A DNA stretch of 64,000 nucleotides from NCBI RefSeq assembly GCF_001889525.1, contig NZ_CP018192.1, positions 310,001 to 374,000 on the forward strand, read 5' to 3'. The translations under genes and the position numbers were made by a program. Positions 1 to 10,099 of the stretch are shown one piece after another. The DNA comes from Granulibacter bethesdensis. GTDB lineage: Bacteria > Pseudomonadota > Alphaproteobacteria > Acetobacterales > Acetobacteraceae. Within the stretch, counting starts at the first letter, position 1, and the number at the start of each line of letters is the position of its first letter. The notes beneath the pieces were generated by a model. It was not told the DNA's origin, did no database searches, and saw only the letters and a program-made list of their open reading frames with translations.

Positions 1-1562
1 AGATGAACATTATGCAGCAGATGGGCATGCAGCATTGCCTCGCGGCGTGACTCTACGAACTGCGCGACATCCCGGAAACTGTGAAAGACCGGGACGGGAA
101 CATCGGGTACGGAGTCGGCCATAGCGTGCGGCTGGCGTGCTGTGGCGGCGCCGCCCCCCCCGGACATGATGCCTCCGGTAATGGAACGCAAGCCTGCTTG
201 TGAGGTGGGCGAAGCTGATGACGGCATGGGCGGCGCGACGCCTCCCCCTCGATGACCCGGCTGTTGGCTGGCCGGCGCGCCGGTCAGGCGCCGTACCAAT
301 TCTGCGGGTGGCGGCAGGTCGGCAACATAACACAGGCGGATCAGCACCATTTCCGCGGCAGCCCGCCGGTCCGGAGCAGCCTCGACCTCGGCAATGCCTT
401 TCAGCAGCATCTGCCAGGCACGGCCGAGCACCGGCATGGTAAGACGATCTGCCAGCGCACTGCCACGCAGCCTTTCTGCTTCTGCCATGCCAGGTGCGGT
501 GCGCAGATGGGGAATGGTTTTCAGGCGGGTCAGCGTATGGATCAGCTCCAGCAGATCCTGAAGCACCATGCCCAGATCGGCCCCCCGTACATGAGCTGTG
601 TCGGTGATTGCCAGAGCACTGGCTGTGTCGCCTGCCATCAGTGCTTCCAGCAGGTCGAGCACCATGCCGCGATCCGCCAGACCCAGCATGTCTGCGACCT
701 GTGCCTCGCTGAGGGGAATGCCGGGATCGTTCTGGGCGATGGCCTGATCGAGCAGGGACAGGCCATCACGCACCGATCCATCGGCAGCACGGGCGATCAA
801 GGCGAGCGCCTGCGGGCTGGCGCTGACGCCTTCCTGTTCCAAAATCCGGCTGAAATGCGCGCTAAGGACCTCCGCATCAATACGCCGCAGGTCGAAACGC
901 TGGCAGCGGGACAGTACCGTGACCGGAACTTTCCTCAGCTCCGTTGTGGCGAAGATGAAGGTGACGTGCGGCGGTGGTTCTTCAAGCGTTTTGAGCAGCG
1001 CGTTGAAGGCATTGCGTGACAGCATATGCACTTCGTCGATGATGAAAACCTTGGTGCGGGCCTGTAATGGCCGGAACCGGGTGGCCTCGATGATCTCGCG
1101 CACGTCATCCACGCCGGTGCGGCTGGCGGCGTCCATTTCCACGACATCGGGATGGCGGTCGGCCAGAATGGCGGTGCAGTTAGGGCAGACGCCGCAAGGA
1201 TCGGCGGTGGGGCCACCCTGACCATCGGCTCCGGTACAGTTCAGGGCGCGGGCGATGATGCGGGCGGTGGTGGTTTTGCCGACTCCGCGTACACCGGTCA
1301 GCATGAAGGCATGGGCAACGCGGTTCAGGGCAAAAGCATTGCGCAGGGTCCGGACCAGCGCATCCTGACCGATCAAATCGTCGAAATGGCGGGGACGGTA
1401 CTGACGTGCCAGCACGCGATAAGGCTGGGTTCCCCTCGCTGCCCTTGTTGGCGGTGTGACCGGGGCATCGCCCAACAGGCCCGGGCCGGAGGGCTGTTCC
1501 GGTTCAGGCAGGGTATCCCGGTAGGGATCGGTATCGGGTGATGATGGATCGACAGGGGTCAC
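1..1562 (-). CDS. dnaX: DNA polymerase III subunit gamma/tau, 3' end outside window
   Basis: Clamp-loader ATPase of the replicative polymerase. Read on the minus strand, the frame gives a Walker A segment (GVRGVGKTTTARI), the zinc-module cysteines of the DnaX family (CGVCPNC), a Walker B/DEVH-like segment (FIIDEVHMLS) and a sensor-1 segment (FIFATTE). The frame stays open to the left edge and ends in a tau-like C-terminal segment (REAMLHAHLLHNVH), so the final residues are missing. An in-frame stop near 1601 limits the 5' end. No ATG is available before the conserved core, so the GTG at 1562 is the best start; its ribosome binding site is weak. The SRP RNA gene lies immediately upstream in the same orientation. 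Identity is certain; the start is inferred. Confidence 0.95.
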   Translation of the reverse strand, partial: MTPVDPSSPDTDPYRDTLPEPEQPSGPGLLGDAPVTPPTRAARGTQPYRVLARQYRPRHFDDLIGQDALVRTLRNAFALNRVAHAFMLTGVRGVGKTTTARIIARALNCTGADGQGGPTADPCGVCPNCTAILADRHPDVVEMDAASRTGVDDVREIIEATRFRPLQARTKVFIIDEVHMLSRNAFNALLKTLEEPPPHVTFIFATTELRKVPVTVLSRCQRFDLRRIDAEVLSAHFSRILEQEGVSASPQALALIARAADGSVRDGLSLLDQAIAQNDPGIPLSEAQVADMLGLADRGMVLDLLEALMAGDTASALAITDTAHVRGADLGMVLQDLLELIHTLTRLKTIPHLRTAPGMAEAERLRGSALADRLTMPVLGRAWQMLLKGIAEVEAAPDRRAAAEMVLIRLCYVADLPPPAELVRRLTGAPASQQPGHRGGGVAPPMPSSASPTSQAGLRSITGGIMSGGGGAATARQPHAMADSVPDVPVPVFHSFRDVAQFVESRREAMLHAHLLHNVH

Positions 1563-1608
1563 ACGGAGATCCAGGGAAGCGGGCCGCCATCCTCTGGCGT
1601 AACGTTAT

Positions 1609-1718
1609 CCGGGGTGGGAGACCGGACAAACGACCCGGGCGGAAACTCGTTGCGGCTGCTGCCTTCCGGCCCTGACCGGGTTGGCGAGGCGCCCGTCCGC
1701 CGCCGATCTCCCGCCCCC
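1609..1718 (-). ncRNA. ffs: Signal recognition particle RNA (4.5S, bacterial small type)
   Basis: On the minus strand the segment contains the universal SRP domain IV signature (GGTCAGG, CCGGAAGG, AGCAGCC; 1641-1673 on plus). The ends pair: GGGAGATCGG near 1714-1705 with CCGGTCTCCC near 1625-1616, giving a single long hairpin of about 110 nt. This RNA binds Ffh and directs signal-sequence-bearing ribosomes to the membrane. Location directly upstream of dnaX is common in alphaproteobacteria. Exact ends are estimated from the pairing. Confidence 0.92.
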
Positions 1719-1883
1719 TTCTTACCCTGATCCGTCCTGAATGACCAGAGATGACGATGCCGGTGCCGGGAATGGTCTTGACGATACGGTTCCGAACCAT
1801 TGTTTTTCGGGTCTGCATCCATGCTATGCCGTTTTTACAAAGGCAGGCAGAGGCTGCAACGCTGACGGAAGGGGGCGGAGTTC

Positions 1884-2168
1884 ATGTCGCAATTGCAGGC
1901 CATGGCCGATGTTGTGCTGCATTTGCTGCGGCAAGTGATCGGTTTTGCCATGCAGGTGACGGGGGCGTTGGTTGGTTGGTTGGAAAACGGCATGCGGGCG
2001 CTGGGGCTGGGGGCGGAACTGCGTCTGCTCGCGCTGGTCCTGATCGCCGGGCTGCTGCTGGCGGCTTCGCTGCATCTGCGGCGGGGCGTGGTGCGGGTTC
2101 TGCTTGTGGTGGCGGCTGCTCTCTTTGCGCTGCGGGTGGCGCTGGTGCTGCTACCGGTGCATCACTGA
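1884..2168 (+). CDS. Small predicted membrane protein, unknown function
   Basis: A 94-residue protein with an amphipathic N-terminus and two strongly hydrophobic stretches, at about residues 45-62 and 70-90, ending in a short LPVHH tail. A purine-rich GGGGGCGGAG sits just upstream of the ATG and supports this start. It lies between the divergently oriented SRP RNA and argG. I recognise no family. High-GC hydrophobic frames can be accidental, so expression is not proven; the good ribosome binding site and sensible topology favour a real gene. Confidence 0.5.
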   Translation: MSQLQAMADVVLHLLRQVIGFAMQVTGALVGWLENGMRALGLGAELRLLALVLIAGLLLAASLHLRRGVVRVLLVVAAALFALRVALVLLPVHH

Positions 2169-2262
2169 TGCATGACGCAGGCAGATGCATGAGCGCCCCC
2201 CTTGCCTCCGGGGGCAATGAGAAGCTAACCCCGGATAACCGGTGACCAGGGATATTCAGACC

Positions 2263-3492
2263 ATGGCTGTCAAGGATGTGAAGAAGGTCGTTCTCGCCTA
2301 TTCTGGCGGGTTGGACACCAGCGTGATCCTGCGCTGGCTTCAAACGACATATAACTGCGAGGTTGTAACCTTTACCGCCGATCTCGGCCAGGGAGAGGAG
2401 CTGGAGCCGGCCCGCCGCAAGGCCGAGATGTTCGGCGTGAAGGAAATCTTCGTCGACGATCTGCGCGAGACCTTCGTGAAGGATTTCGTGTTCCCGATGT
2501 TCCGCGCCAATGCGGTCTATGAGGGGCAGTATCTGCTCGGCACCTCCATCGCCCGCCCGCTGATCGCCCAGCGCCAGATCGAGATCGCCGAACTGACCGG
2601 TGCCGATGCGGTGGCGCATGGTGCGACCGGCAAGGGTAATGATCAGGTGCGTTTCGAACTCAGCTATTACGCGCTGAAGCCCGATGTGAAGGTGATCGCC
2701 CCCTGGCGTGAATGGGATCTGACTAGTCGCACCAGGCTGCTCGAATTCGCCGAGGCGAACCAGATTCCCATTGCCAAGGACAAGCGTGGCGAGGCTCCGT
2801 TCAGCGTCGATGCCAATCTGTTGCACTCCTCATCCGAGGGCAAGCTGCTGGAAGACCCGGCGGAGGAGCCGGATGAGATCGTCTATCAGCGTACGATCAG
2901 CCCGGAAGCCGCCCCCGACAAGGCCACCATCATCACCATCGATTTCGAGCATGGTGACCCCGTGGCGATCGACGGCATCCGTCTGTCCCCTGCAACTCTG
3001 CTGGCGAAGCTGAACGAGCTGGGCAAGGCTAACGGGATCGGCCGTCTCGATCTTGTGGAAAACCGTTTTGTCGGCATGAAATCTCGTGGCGTCTATGAAA
3101 CGCCGGGTGGCACCATCCTGCTGGTGGCGCATCGCGGGATCGAGAGCATCACGCTCGACCGTGAAGCGGCCCATCTCAAGGACAGCCTGATGCCGCGCTA
3201 TGCGGAGCTGATCTATAACGGCTTCTGGTTCAGCCCGGAGCGCCGGATGCTTCAGGCCGCGATTGATGAAAGCCAGAAGAGCGTGACCGGTCGCGTGCGG
3301 TTAAAGCTTTACAAGGGCAACACCATCGTGATCGGTCGTGAAAGTCCCAACAGCCTGTATTCCCTGAAGCATGTGACCTTCGAGGACGATCAGGGCGCCT
3401 ATGATCAGGTCGATGCGCAGGGCTTTATCAAGTTGCAGTCGCTGCGTCTGCGGCTGGCGGCGATAGCGGGCCGTCGCGGCGGCAGTCTGTAA
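2263..3492 (+). CDS. argG: Argininosuccinate synthase
   Basis: Condenses citrulline and aspartate using ATP to form argininosuccinate, the penultimate step of arginine biosynthesis; cytoplasmic. The N-terminus carries the PP-loop nucleotide-binding motif SGGLDTS (residues 14-20), followed by family blocks such as [13 protein letters not shown] and the C-terminal tetramerisation region. The 409-residue length is normal. The frame is open from a GTG at 2242, but the ATG at 2263 directly precedes the conserved [16 protein letters not shown] start of the family and is preferred. It stands alone among unrelated genes, as argG often does in alphaproteobacteria. Confidence 0.97.
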   Translation: MAVKDVKKVVLAYSGGLDTSVILRWLQTTYNCEVVTFTADLGQGEELEPARRKAEMFGVKEIFVDDLRETFVKDFVFPMFRANAVYEGQYLLGTSIARPLIAQRQIEIAELTGADAVAHGATGKGNDQVRFELSYYALKPDVKVIAPWREWDLTSRTRLLEFAEANQIPIAKDKRGEAPFSVDANLLHSSSEGKLLEDPAEEPDEIVYQRTISPEAAPDKATIITIDFEHGDPVAIDGIRLSPATLLAKLNELGKANGIGRLDLVENRFVGMKSRGVYETPGGTILLVAHRGIESITLDREAAHLKDSLMPRYAELIYNGFWFSPERRMLQAAIDESQKSVTGRVRLKLYKGNTIVIGRESPNSLYSLKHVTFEDDQGAYDQVDAQGFIKLQSLRLRLAAIAGRRGGSL

Positions 3493-3522
3493 GACTTCAA
3501 AGCCGGGCGGGAGAAAGCGGTC

Positions 3523-4200
3523 ATGATCAACCAGATGATGGCCGGCTTCCTGCTCGCTTTCCCCGCTCTGTTCTCGATTATCAACCCGCTGGGGTCGGCC
3601 CTGATCTATCAGGAGGTCACGGGCGATCGCTCGGCAGCGGAACGGAGATGGCTGGCCGGGCGGATCGGGCTTTATTCTCTGGTTATGCTGCTGGTTTCAC
3701 TGTGGCTCGGCTCCTATGTGCTGGCCTTTTTCGGCGTGTCGCTCGCAGCCCTGCGGATCGCAGGCGGTTTGGTGGTGGCGGTGCGGGCATGGGAGATGCT
3801 CTCCGCCCCTGAAGCCCATGAGGAAAGAAAGCAGGAACAGGCGGCACCCGCCTCCCCCCAATCGGCCCGCCCGCGTGATGCCGGGGTCGCGTTTTTTCCC
3901 CTGACCATGCCTTTTACCGTCGGGCCGGGTACGATTTCGGTAGCGGTGGCGCTGACCGCCGCACATCCTCCGGGATCACGGGATCAGTTTGCTTTTACCA
4001 TTGGCAGCAGCCTGGCAGGAGCCGTGATGGCTGTCCTCATCTGGCTTTGTTACCGGTCTGCTGAACGGTTCGTGCGTCTGCTCGGCACGTCCGGGGCCCG
4101 GATCGTAGCGCGGATTGCCGCTTTCCTGCTGCTTTGCATTGGCACCCAGATCATTATTGCCGGGGTGGTGGATACTCTGCGGATCGTGTTTCCCGGTTAA
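3523..4200 (+). CDS. MarC family integral membrane protein
   Basis: A 225-residue protein with about six hydrophobic segments and the MarC (UPF0056) hallmarks: an N-terminal SIINPLGSALIY segment, and a mid-protein block (FFPLTMPFTVGPGTISV) after a hydrophilic loop of about 30 residues rich in Glu, Gln and Pro. The physiological substrate of the MarC family is unsettled; an early link to multiple antibiotic resistance in E. coli was not upheld. It begins 30 nt after argG on the same strand and may be read through from it. A hairpin follows the stop codon. Confidence 0.88.
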   Translation: MINQMMAGFLLAFPALFSIINPLGSALIYQEVTGDRSAAERRWLAGRIGLYSLVMLLVSLWLGSYVLAFFGVSLAALRIAGGLVVAVRAWEMLSAPEAHEERKQEQAAPASPQSARPRDAGVAFFPLTMPFTVGPGTISVAVALTAAHPPGSRDQFAFTIGSSLAGAVMAVLIWLCYRSAERFVRLLGTSGARIVARIAAFLLLCIGTQIIIAGVVDTLRIVFPG

Positions 4201-4230
4201 AAAAAGCGGATGCTGAGGCACCCGCTTTCT
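4201..4230. terminator. Bidirectional terminator between marC-like gene and acs
   Basis: A run of A, the stem GCGGATGC / GCACCCGC (one A-C mismatch, TGAG loop), then TTTCTTCC. It sits between two convergent genes, so it could end transcription from both sides. The stem is short and imperfect. Confidence 0.6.
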
Positions 4231-4254
4231 TCCTTCCCACGCGTCGCCAGATCG

Positions 4255-6189
4255 TCAGGTCGGGCGGTTGGCGATCAGATCCTCCACCACGGAGGGATCG
4301 GCCAGGGTCGAGATATCCCCCAGCCCATCGGTTTCATTGCAAGCGATCTTGCGCAGAATCCGGCGCATGATCTTGCCGCTGCGGGTTTTCGGCAGTCCGG
4401 GTGCCCATTGGATCACATCCGGCGTGGCAATCGGCCCGATCTGCCGCCGGACCCAGTTGATCAGCTCGTTGCGCAGTGTGTCGCTGGGTTCGTACCCGTC
4501 CTTCAGGGTGACGAACGCATAGATTCCCTGACCCTTGATGTCGTGCGGCACGCCCACCACGGCAGCTTCCGCCACATCACCATGGGCGACCAGAGCGCTT
4601 TCAACCTCGGCCGTGCCGAGACGGTGGCCGGAGACGTTCAGCACATCGTCGATACGCCCGGTGATCCAGAAATAGCCATCTGCATCGCGACGGGCGCCGT
4701 CGCCGGTGAAATACAGACCTTTGTAGGTGGAGAAGTAGGTCTGCACGAACCGCTCATGATCGCCATACAGCGTCCTCATCTGGCCCGGCCAGCTATCGGC
4801 GATGCAGAGACTGCCTTCGGCTTCGCCCTCCAGCACATTGCCCTCGTTATCGACCAGAACCGCCTTGACGCCGGGGAGTGGCAGGGTGGCGCTGCCGGGC
4901 TTTTGGGCGACTGCGCCGGGCAGCGGCGTGATCAGATGACCGCCGGTTTCCGTCTGCCACCATGTGTCGATGACCGGGCAGCGTTCTTCGCCGACGACCT
5001 CGTAATACCAGCGCCATGCTTCCGGATTGATCGGCTCGCCCACCGTGCCGAGAATGCGCAGGGATTTGCGGGAGGTCTTTTTGACCGGTGCATCGCCTTC
5101 TCGCATCAGCGCACGGATTGCGGTCGGCGCGGTGTAGAAGATCGAAACGTTGTATTTGTCGACAACCTGCCAGAAACGGCTGCTGTCCGGGTAGTTTGGC
5201 ACGCCCTCGAACATCAGCGTGGTCGCGCCATTCGCCAGCGGTCCGTACACGATATAGGTATGGCCGGTGATCCAGCCCACATCCGCCGTGCACCAGTATA
5301 CTTCGGGGGCGTGGTAGTCGAACACCAGCTCATGCGTGAAGCTGGCCCAGACCATATAGCCGCCGGTGGTATGCAGGACGCCTTTCGGCGTGCCGGTGCT
5401 GCCGGAGGTATAGAGAATGAACAGAGGATCTTCGGCGTTCATTTCCTCTGGCGGACAGTCGGAGGAGGCTGCCTCGATCAGGGTTTCGTATCGTTGATCG
5501 CGCCCTGCCTGCATGTTGACATCGCCGCCGGTGACGGTGACGACAATCACGTTCCGGATGCAGTCAACCCTGGACAGGGCCTCATCGGCATTGCGCTTCA
5601 GCGGCACTTTCCGTCCGCCCCGGCGACCTTCATCGGCGGTGATGAGCAGGCTGGATTCGCTGTCACGGATACGGTCGGCAAGGCTGTCGGGGGAAAAGCC
5701 GCCGAACACCACAGCATGCACCGCGCCGATACGGGCGCAGGCCAGCATCGCAATGGCGGCTTCCATCACCATCGGCAGGTAGATCGTAACGCGATCACCT
5801 CGCCCGATACCCATGGATTTCATGACATTCGCCAGACGGCAGACGCGGTCATGCAACTGGCGATAGGTCAGGCTGCCCTGTGTTCCGGGTTCATCGCCTT
5901 CCCACAGAATGGCGATCTGATCGCCGCGTGTTTCCAGATGCTGATCCAGACAGGCGACAGAGGCGTTCAGGCGGCCATCCTCGAACCAGCGGATCGAGAC
6001 ATCACCCTCGAAGGACGTGCTTTTGATCAGGGTTGGTTCCCGGAACCACGGGATGCGCCTGGCTTCTTCGGCCCAGAAGGCATCGGGATCCGTTCCGGCC
6101 TGATGGGTCATCAGACTGTGGCGGCGGGCATTCACATGGGCCGAATCCGCAAGAGACGGCTTCACATGAATCAGGGTCGGCTCGGACAT
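4255..6189 (-). CDS. acs: Acetyl-CoA synthetase (AMP-forming)
   Basis: Activates acetate to acetyl-CoA through acetyl-AMP; central for acetate re-assimilation. The 644-residue protein has the adenylate-forming P-loop ([11 protein letters not shown], near residue 260), the WWQTETG motif and the C-terminal TRSGKIMRR motif. Its Lys606 is the catalytic lysine that is controlled by acetylation in this family. The full-length frame starts at an ATG with a GGAGG-like site upstream. It stands alone, 148 bp from ccmI on the same strand. In an acetic acid bacterium this enzyme would govern consumption of acetate after the oxidative phase; that role is inferred from the likely host. Confidence 0.97.
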   Translation of the reverse strand: MSEPTLIHVKPSLADSAHVNARRHSLMTHQAGTDPDAFWAEEARRIPWFREPTLIKSTSFEGDVSIRWFEDGRLNASVACLDQHLETRGDQIAILWEGDEPGTQGSLTYRQLHDRVCRLANVMKSMGIGRGDRVTIYLPMVMEAAIAMLACARIGAVHAVVFGGFSPDSLADRIRDSESSLLITADEGRRGGRKVPLKRNADEALSRVDCIRNVIVVTVTGGDVNMQAGRDQRYETLIEAASSDCPPEEMNAEDPLFILYTSGSTGTPKGVLHTTGGYMVWASFTHELVFDYHAPEVYWCTADVGWITGHTYIVYGPLANGATTLMFEGVPNYPDSSRFWQVVDKYNVSIFYTAPTAIRALMREGDAPVKKTSRKSLRILGTVGEPINPEAWRWYYEVVGEERCPVIDTWWQTETGGHLITPLPGAVAQKPGSATLPLPGVKAVLVDNEGNVLEGEAEGSLCIADSWPGQMRTLYGDHERFVQTYFSTYKGLYFTGDGARRDADGYFWITGRIDDVLNVSGHRLGTAEVESALVAHGDVAEAAVVGVPHDIKGQGIYAFVTLKDGYEPSDTLRNELINWVRRQIGPIATPDVIQWAPGLPKTRSGKIMRRILRKIACNETDGLGDISTLADPSVVEDLIANRPT

Positions 6190-6337
6190 TCGTTTCCTCC
6201 GGGGCGGCTCGCGTTATCCACGCGCTCGATTGGCTGTATATATCGCGTGATAGGAAACTTTCGAGTGGTTTTTGCACGTCTTCACGCAACAGACGAAAAT
6301 AAATATTCCTTTCCCTGTCGAATGTGTTGCGCCGCCT

Positions 6338-7054
6338 TTATTCCATGCCGGATTGAAGCCGTTTTTTGACCAGGGAAATCCATGGCGCATTGGCAGGCGC
6401 TTCTTTCAGGGCGCGCTCGAACATGGTGCGGGCTTCCGGTGTGACCTTTCCGGCGATTTCAGAGTCTGCTTCGGCGATCCGGGCGGCAAGGCCCGGTTCG
6501 TACCGGACAGCAAGCGCCTTGCGCCACGCGGCGACGGCTTGCTGCATGTGGCCCATCCGACCTTCCACGGTGCCGAGCAGCAGGAAGCCCTGACGCGCTT
6601 CCTCGCTATGCGGATCAAGCGAATCGACCCGTTCCCGCAGCTTTGCCACCAGATCATCGATATTCCGTGCCTGTCTCTGGGCCTCTGCCATGCGCTGCGC
6701 ATAGGGGGCAGAGGGAACACGGGGCTGCCCGGATGGCCAGTAGAGCGCCAGCGCCGCCAACGGGATCAGGATCATGCAGCCCAGTATCGGCAGGCGTGCG
6801 GCAGAACGTGGCGCGGTATCGATGCTGGCATCGCTGGCCAGCAAACGGCGCTGCACTTCCACAAGGGCGGTGGCGTGTTCCGGTGGGGCGATGCGCCCCT
6901 CGGCCAGGTCGCGGTCCAGTTCCAGCAATTGGGCGCGGTGCAGGGCCATGGCTGCTTCCCGCTGACCGCGCAGCATCACGGTATTTTTCCGCAGTGACCA
7001 GCCAAGGGGCGCCACGCACACCAATGCCAGAGCGGCGATAAGAAGCCAGATCAT
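6338..7054 (-). CDS. ccmI: Cytochrome c maturation protein CcmI (TPR)
   Basis: Apocytochrome c chaperone of the System I haem ligation machinery. The N-terminus has two membrane segments (residues 1-20 and roughly 88-108) with a leucine-rich cytoplasmic stretch between them (HRAQLLELDRDLAEGRI), typical of CcmI. The remaining 125 residues form a tetratricopeptide-like periplasmic domain. Its ATG overlaps the ccmH stop codon by 4 nt, so translation is coupled. It is the last gene of the ccmCDEFGHI block and is short at 238 residues, so the C-terminal apocytochrome-binding domain is reduced. Confidence 0.9.
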   Translation of the reverse strand: MIWLLIAALALVCVAPLGWSLRKNTVMLRGQREAAMALHRAQLLELDRDLAEGRIAPPEHATALVEVQRRLLASDASIDTAPRSAARLPILGCMILIPLAALALYWPSGQPRVPSAPYAQRMAEAQRQARNIDDLVAKLRERVDSLDPHSEEARQGFLLLGTVEGRMGHMQQAVAAWRKALAVRYEPGLAARIAEADSEIAGKVTPEARTMFERALKEAPANAPWISLVKKRLQSGME

Positions 7055-7539
7055 GGACGAAGTAACCTGTTCAGCCGGTCTTTTTCATCATCATTCAGCG
7101 GGGGAATGGTCGTGGTGCGCTTTCTGCGCGCTGCCAGCACGATGGCGGCCCCGATCCCCAGCGCCAAAACGGGTGATAGCCATAACAGCCATGTCAGCGG
7201 GGAAAACGGTGGGCGCAGCCGCACGAATTCCCCATAACGCGCTTCCATCCAGGCAATCACCTGGGCATCACTGTCCCCGGCGGCCACCCGTTGCCGGACT
7301 TTGGCGCGCAGATCCCGGGCCAGATCGGCTTCCGAATCCTCGATGGATTGATTCTGGCAGACCAGACAGCGCAGTTGGGAACCGATTGCTTCGGCGCGGT
7401 GTTCCTGTGCCGGATCGGGCAGCATCTCCGACGGGCTGCTGACCGCCAACCCATGCCGAACAGGCAGAAGCAGAAACAGGATGGCGCTCAGAGCCAGCCA
7501 GCGCATGGCCAGCCGGGGCATGGGACGAGACCGAATCAT
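7051..7539 (-). CDS. ccmH: Cytochrome c maturation thiol oxidoreductase CcmH
   Basis: Membrane-anchored thioredoxin-like partner of CcmF that reduces apocytochrome CXXCH cysteines. It has a cleavable signal (residues 12-32), the diagnostic LRCLVCQNQ motif (Cys58, Cys61), the following SDAQVIAWMEARYGEFV helix region, and a C-terminal membrane anchor (LTWLLWLSPVLALGIGAAI). At 162 residues it is the short CcmL-type form, with the TPR part carried separately by ccmI. It overlaps both neighbours by 4 nt. Confidence 0.95.
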   Translation of the reverse strand: MIRSRPMPRLAMRWLALSAILFLLLPVRHGLAVSSPSEMLPDPAQEHRAEAIGSQLRCLVCQNQSIEDSEADLARDLRAKVRQRVAAGDSDAQVIAWMEARYGEFVRLRPPFSPLTWLLWLSPVLALGIGAAIVLAARRKRTTTIPPLNDDEKDRLNRLLRP

Positions 7540-8120
7540 GGATAGGCTTTCAGCAAAGGCTCAATCTGATCCTTGATAACCTGCTCCGTCAGGGGGCCGG
7601 CCCATTTCCAGCGCACGACCCCTTTAGGATCGACGAAGTAGGTTTCCGGCACGCCATAGACACCCCAGTCAATGGCGGTGCCGCCCGCTGCATCCCTGGC
7701 AATCCGCTGGTAGGGATTGCCATCCGCCTTCAGCATGGCGGCGACGGCTTCAGGCTTGTCCTTGTAGGCAATGCCCCATAACGCGATGCCGCGCTGTTTC
7801 AGCGCCATCAACGCAGGTTGCTCGATTTTGCAGGGAACGCACCAGGATGCGAAGAAATTCACCAGCACCGGATGCCCCTGCTGTGTGAGGGAAGCCGAGG
7901 TAAACCCTTCCGGAGAGGGAGTCTGCGCTGGCAGATCAAAGACCGGAACGGGTTTGCCGATCAGCGGGCTGGGGACGCCGCGTGGATCGAAATGCCCGTC
8001 CTCCATACCATGCAGCATGCCGAGAAACGCGGCACCGGCAGCAACGGCCAGCACCAGCGGCGCGGAGAGCAGCAGCCGGCGTGTCCAGACAGGCCGTGAA
8101 GGTGGGGGGGAGGGGATCAT
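7536..8120 (-). CDS. ccmG: Thiol:disulfide interchange protein CcmG/DsbE
   Basis: Periplasmic membrane-tethered thioredoxin that keeps apocytochrome c or CcmH reduced. One N-terminal membrane anchor (residues 15-36) is followed by a thioredoxin fold with the active site WCVPCKIEQP (Cys94, Cys97) and a C-terminal GVPETYFVDPKGVV block with the cis-proline region. The 194-residue length is normal. It lies 23 nt after ccmF and overlaps ccmH by 4 nt. Confidence 0.95.
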   Translation of the reverse strand: MIPSPPPSRPVWTRRLLLSAPLVLAVAAGAAFLGMLHGMEDGHFDPRGVPSPLIGKPVPVFDLPAQTPSPEGFTSASLTQQGHPVLVNFFASWCVPCKIEQPALMALKQRGIALWGIAYKDKPEAVAAMLKADGNPYQRIARDAAGGTAIDWGVYGVPETYFVDPKGVVRWKWAGPLTEQVIKDQIEPLLKAYP

Positions 8121-8143
8121 GGCATTTTACTCTTCCGACGCTA

Positions 8144-10096
8144 TCAGGCGTGAACGGCTCGGCTGCGGGCAGGGGCCCCAACACGTAACCGGCGGTCGGT
8201 CAGGGACAGGCATCCACCAATTGCCATGACCAGTGCACCCAGCCATATCCACGGAGCCAGCGGATTGACATGCAGGCGCAATACGGCAGTGCCATCCCGT
8301 TCCTCACCCAGCACGGCATACAGGTCACGCAAACCGTTGGTCTGGATGGAGGTATCGGTGGTGTTCTGCCGCTGCACCGGATAGGCGCGGCGGGACGGGG
8401 TCAGCACGGTGACGGGGTGCCCCTGACTGGTCACGGTGATGGTGGCCACCCGGGCGACGTAATTCGGGCCGGGCGCATCGATGATGCTGTCCAGTGTCCA
8501 GCGATAGCCACCGAGTTCTGTGGATTGCCCCGGCTTGATCGCGACAATGGTCTGTAGGGCCATCGACATCGCAGCAATGCCGCAGATGGTGATCCCCAGC
8601 CCGACATGGGCGATGGCGGCTCCCCATGCGGATCGCGGCACGCCGCTGAGACGGGCAAGGCTGGTACGGAGCGGCACACGAAACAGCTTGATCCGCTCGA
8701 TGATGTCGGCGAAGGAGCCAGTGATCAGCCAGCCCGCACAGCCAAAAGCCAGTGCCGGCAGGAACTGGCGTCCCATAGCCCCCCACAGACCGGCAGCGAG
8801 GGCAACCAGCGCCGCCCACCACAGCCGTGACAGGGCTGGCCAGAGCCGGGCGCGTTTCCATGGCAGCATTGGCCCGACCGCCATGGCGATGAAAACGGGA
8901 ATGGCCAGCGGCATCACGGTGGCATTGAAGAATGGTGCTCCCACGCTGATCTGCGCTCCGAACAGCAACTGTGCGAACAGTGGATAGGTCGTGCCGGTGA
9001 ACACGACGGCTGCAATGGAGCAGAGCAGCACGTTGTTCAGCACCAGCGAGCCTTCACGCGAAATCGGCGCAAAGACACCGGACACGGACAGGACCGGGGC
9101 GCGGAACACAAACAGCAGCAGCGCAGAGCCGATCACCAGTGCCAGCAGGCCCAGAATGAACACGCCGCGGGCCGGATCATTGGCGAAGGAATGGACGGAA
9201 TTCAGGATACCCGACCGCACGAGGAATGTGCCGGACAAGGAGAGCGAAAACGTCGCGATGGCCAGCAGGACGGTCCAGATTTTCAGCGCCTCGCGCTTTT
9301 CCACGACGATGGCGGAATGCACCAGCGCGGTTCCGGTCAACCATGGCAGCAGGGAGGCATTCTCGACCGGGTCCCAGAACCAGAAGCCGCCCCAGCCGAG
9401 TTCATAATACGCCCACCATGATCCCAGTGCGATGCCGCAGGTCAGGAACGCCCAGGAAACCAGCGCCCATGGACGCACCCAGCGCCCCCAGGAGGCGTCG
9501 ATCCGTCCTTCCAGCAGGGCCGCCACAGCGAAAGCGAACGGGATCGCGAAGCCGACATAGCCGGTGTAGAGAATAGGCGGATGAATCGCGAGGCCGGGAT
9601 CTTCCAGCAGCGGGTTCATGCCGCTGCCTTCCATCGGTGCAGGCCATATCCGTACGAACGGATTGCTTTCGATCAGGCTGAACAGCAGAAATCCGACCGA
9701 GGACGCCCCCAGCACACCGATAACCCGTGCCCGCAGGGCGGAGGGCAGGTTGCGCCCGAATGTTGCCACCGCGCCGCCGCAAAGCGCGAGGATCAGGCAC
9801 CACAGCAGGATGGAGCCTTCATGATTTCCCCATGTGCCGCTGATCCGGTACAGCAGCGGCTTGGCGGACTGGCTGTTCTGGGCCACGTTCAGCACGGTAA
9901 AGTCATTGACCACGCTGGCCCACATCAGCGCGCCGAACGAGGTGATCAGGGCCAACATCTGCCCGAGCGCGAGGGCTGGGGCCGCCGCCATCAGCCTTGC
10001 ATCACGGCGCTGCGCACCCAAAAGCGAGAGAATGGCTTGTGCGGCGGCAAAGGCGCAGGCCAGTGCCAGCGCGAAATGGCCCAGTTCAGGAATCAT
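8144..10096 (-). CDS. ccmF: Haem lyase CcmF
   Basis: Large integral membrane protein that, with CcmH and CcmI, attaches haem to apocytochrome c. About fourteen hydrophobic segments are visible across 650 residues. The tryptophan-rich WWD haem-handling signature is present (GWGGFWFWDPVENASL), along with other family blocks such as GTWGNHEGSILLW and NDPARGVFIL. Length matches the family. It begins 3 nt after the ccmE stop, inside the ccm operon. Confidence 0.97.
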   Translation of the reverse strand: MIPELGHFALALACAFAAAQAILSLLGAQRRDARLMAAAPALALGQMLALITSFGALMWASVVNDFTVLNVAQNSQSAKPLLYRISGTWGNHEGSILLWCLILALCGGAVATFGRNLPSALRARVIGVLGASSVGFLLFSLIESNPFVRIWPAPMEGSGMNPLLEDPGLAIHPPILYTGYVGFAIPFAFAVAALLEGRIDASWGRWVRPWALVSWAFLTCGIALGSWWAYYELGWGGFWFWDPVENASLLPWLTGTALVHSAIVVEKREALKIWTVLLAIATFSLSLSGTFLVRSGILNSVHSFANDPARGVFILGLLALVIGSALLLFVFRAPVLSVSGVFAPISREGSLVLNNVLLCSIAAVVFTGTTYPLFAQLLFGAQISVGAPFFNATVMPLAIPVFIAMAVGPMLPWKRARLWPALSRLWWAALVALAAGLWGAMGRQFLPALAFGCAGWLITGSFADIIERIKLFRVPLRTSLARLSGVPRSAWGAAIAHVGLGITICGIAAMSMALQTIVAIKPGQSTELGGYRWTLDSIIDAPGPNYVARVATITVTSQGHPVTVLTPSRRAYPVQRQNTTDTSIQTNGLRDLYAVLGEERDGTAVLRLHVNPLAPWIWLGALVMAIGGCLSLTDRRLRVGAPARSRAVHA

Positions 10097-10099
10097 GGA

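Noticed and set aside
4210-6369. Very long open frame on the plus strand opposite acs
   Set aside because: Antisense to a fully conserved enzyme; composition and lack of a ribosome binding site mark it as a GC-rich shadow.
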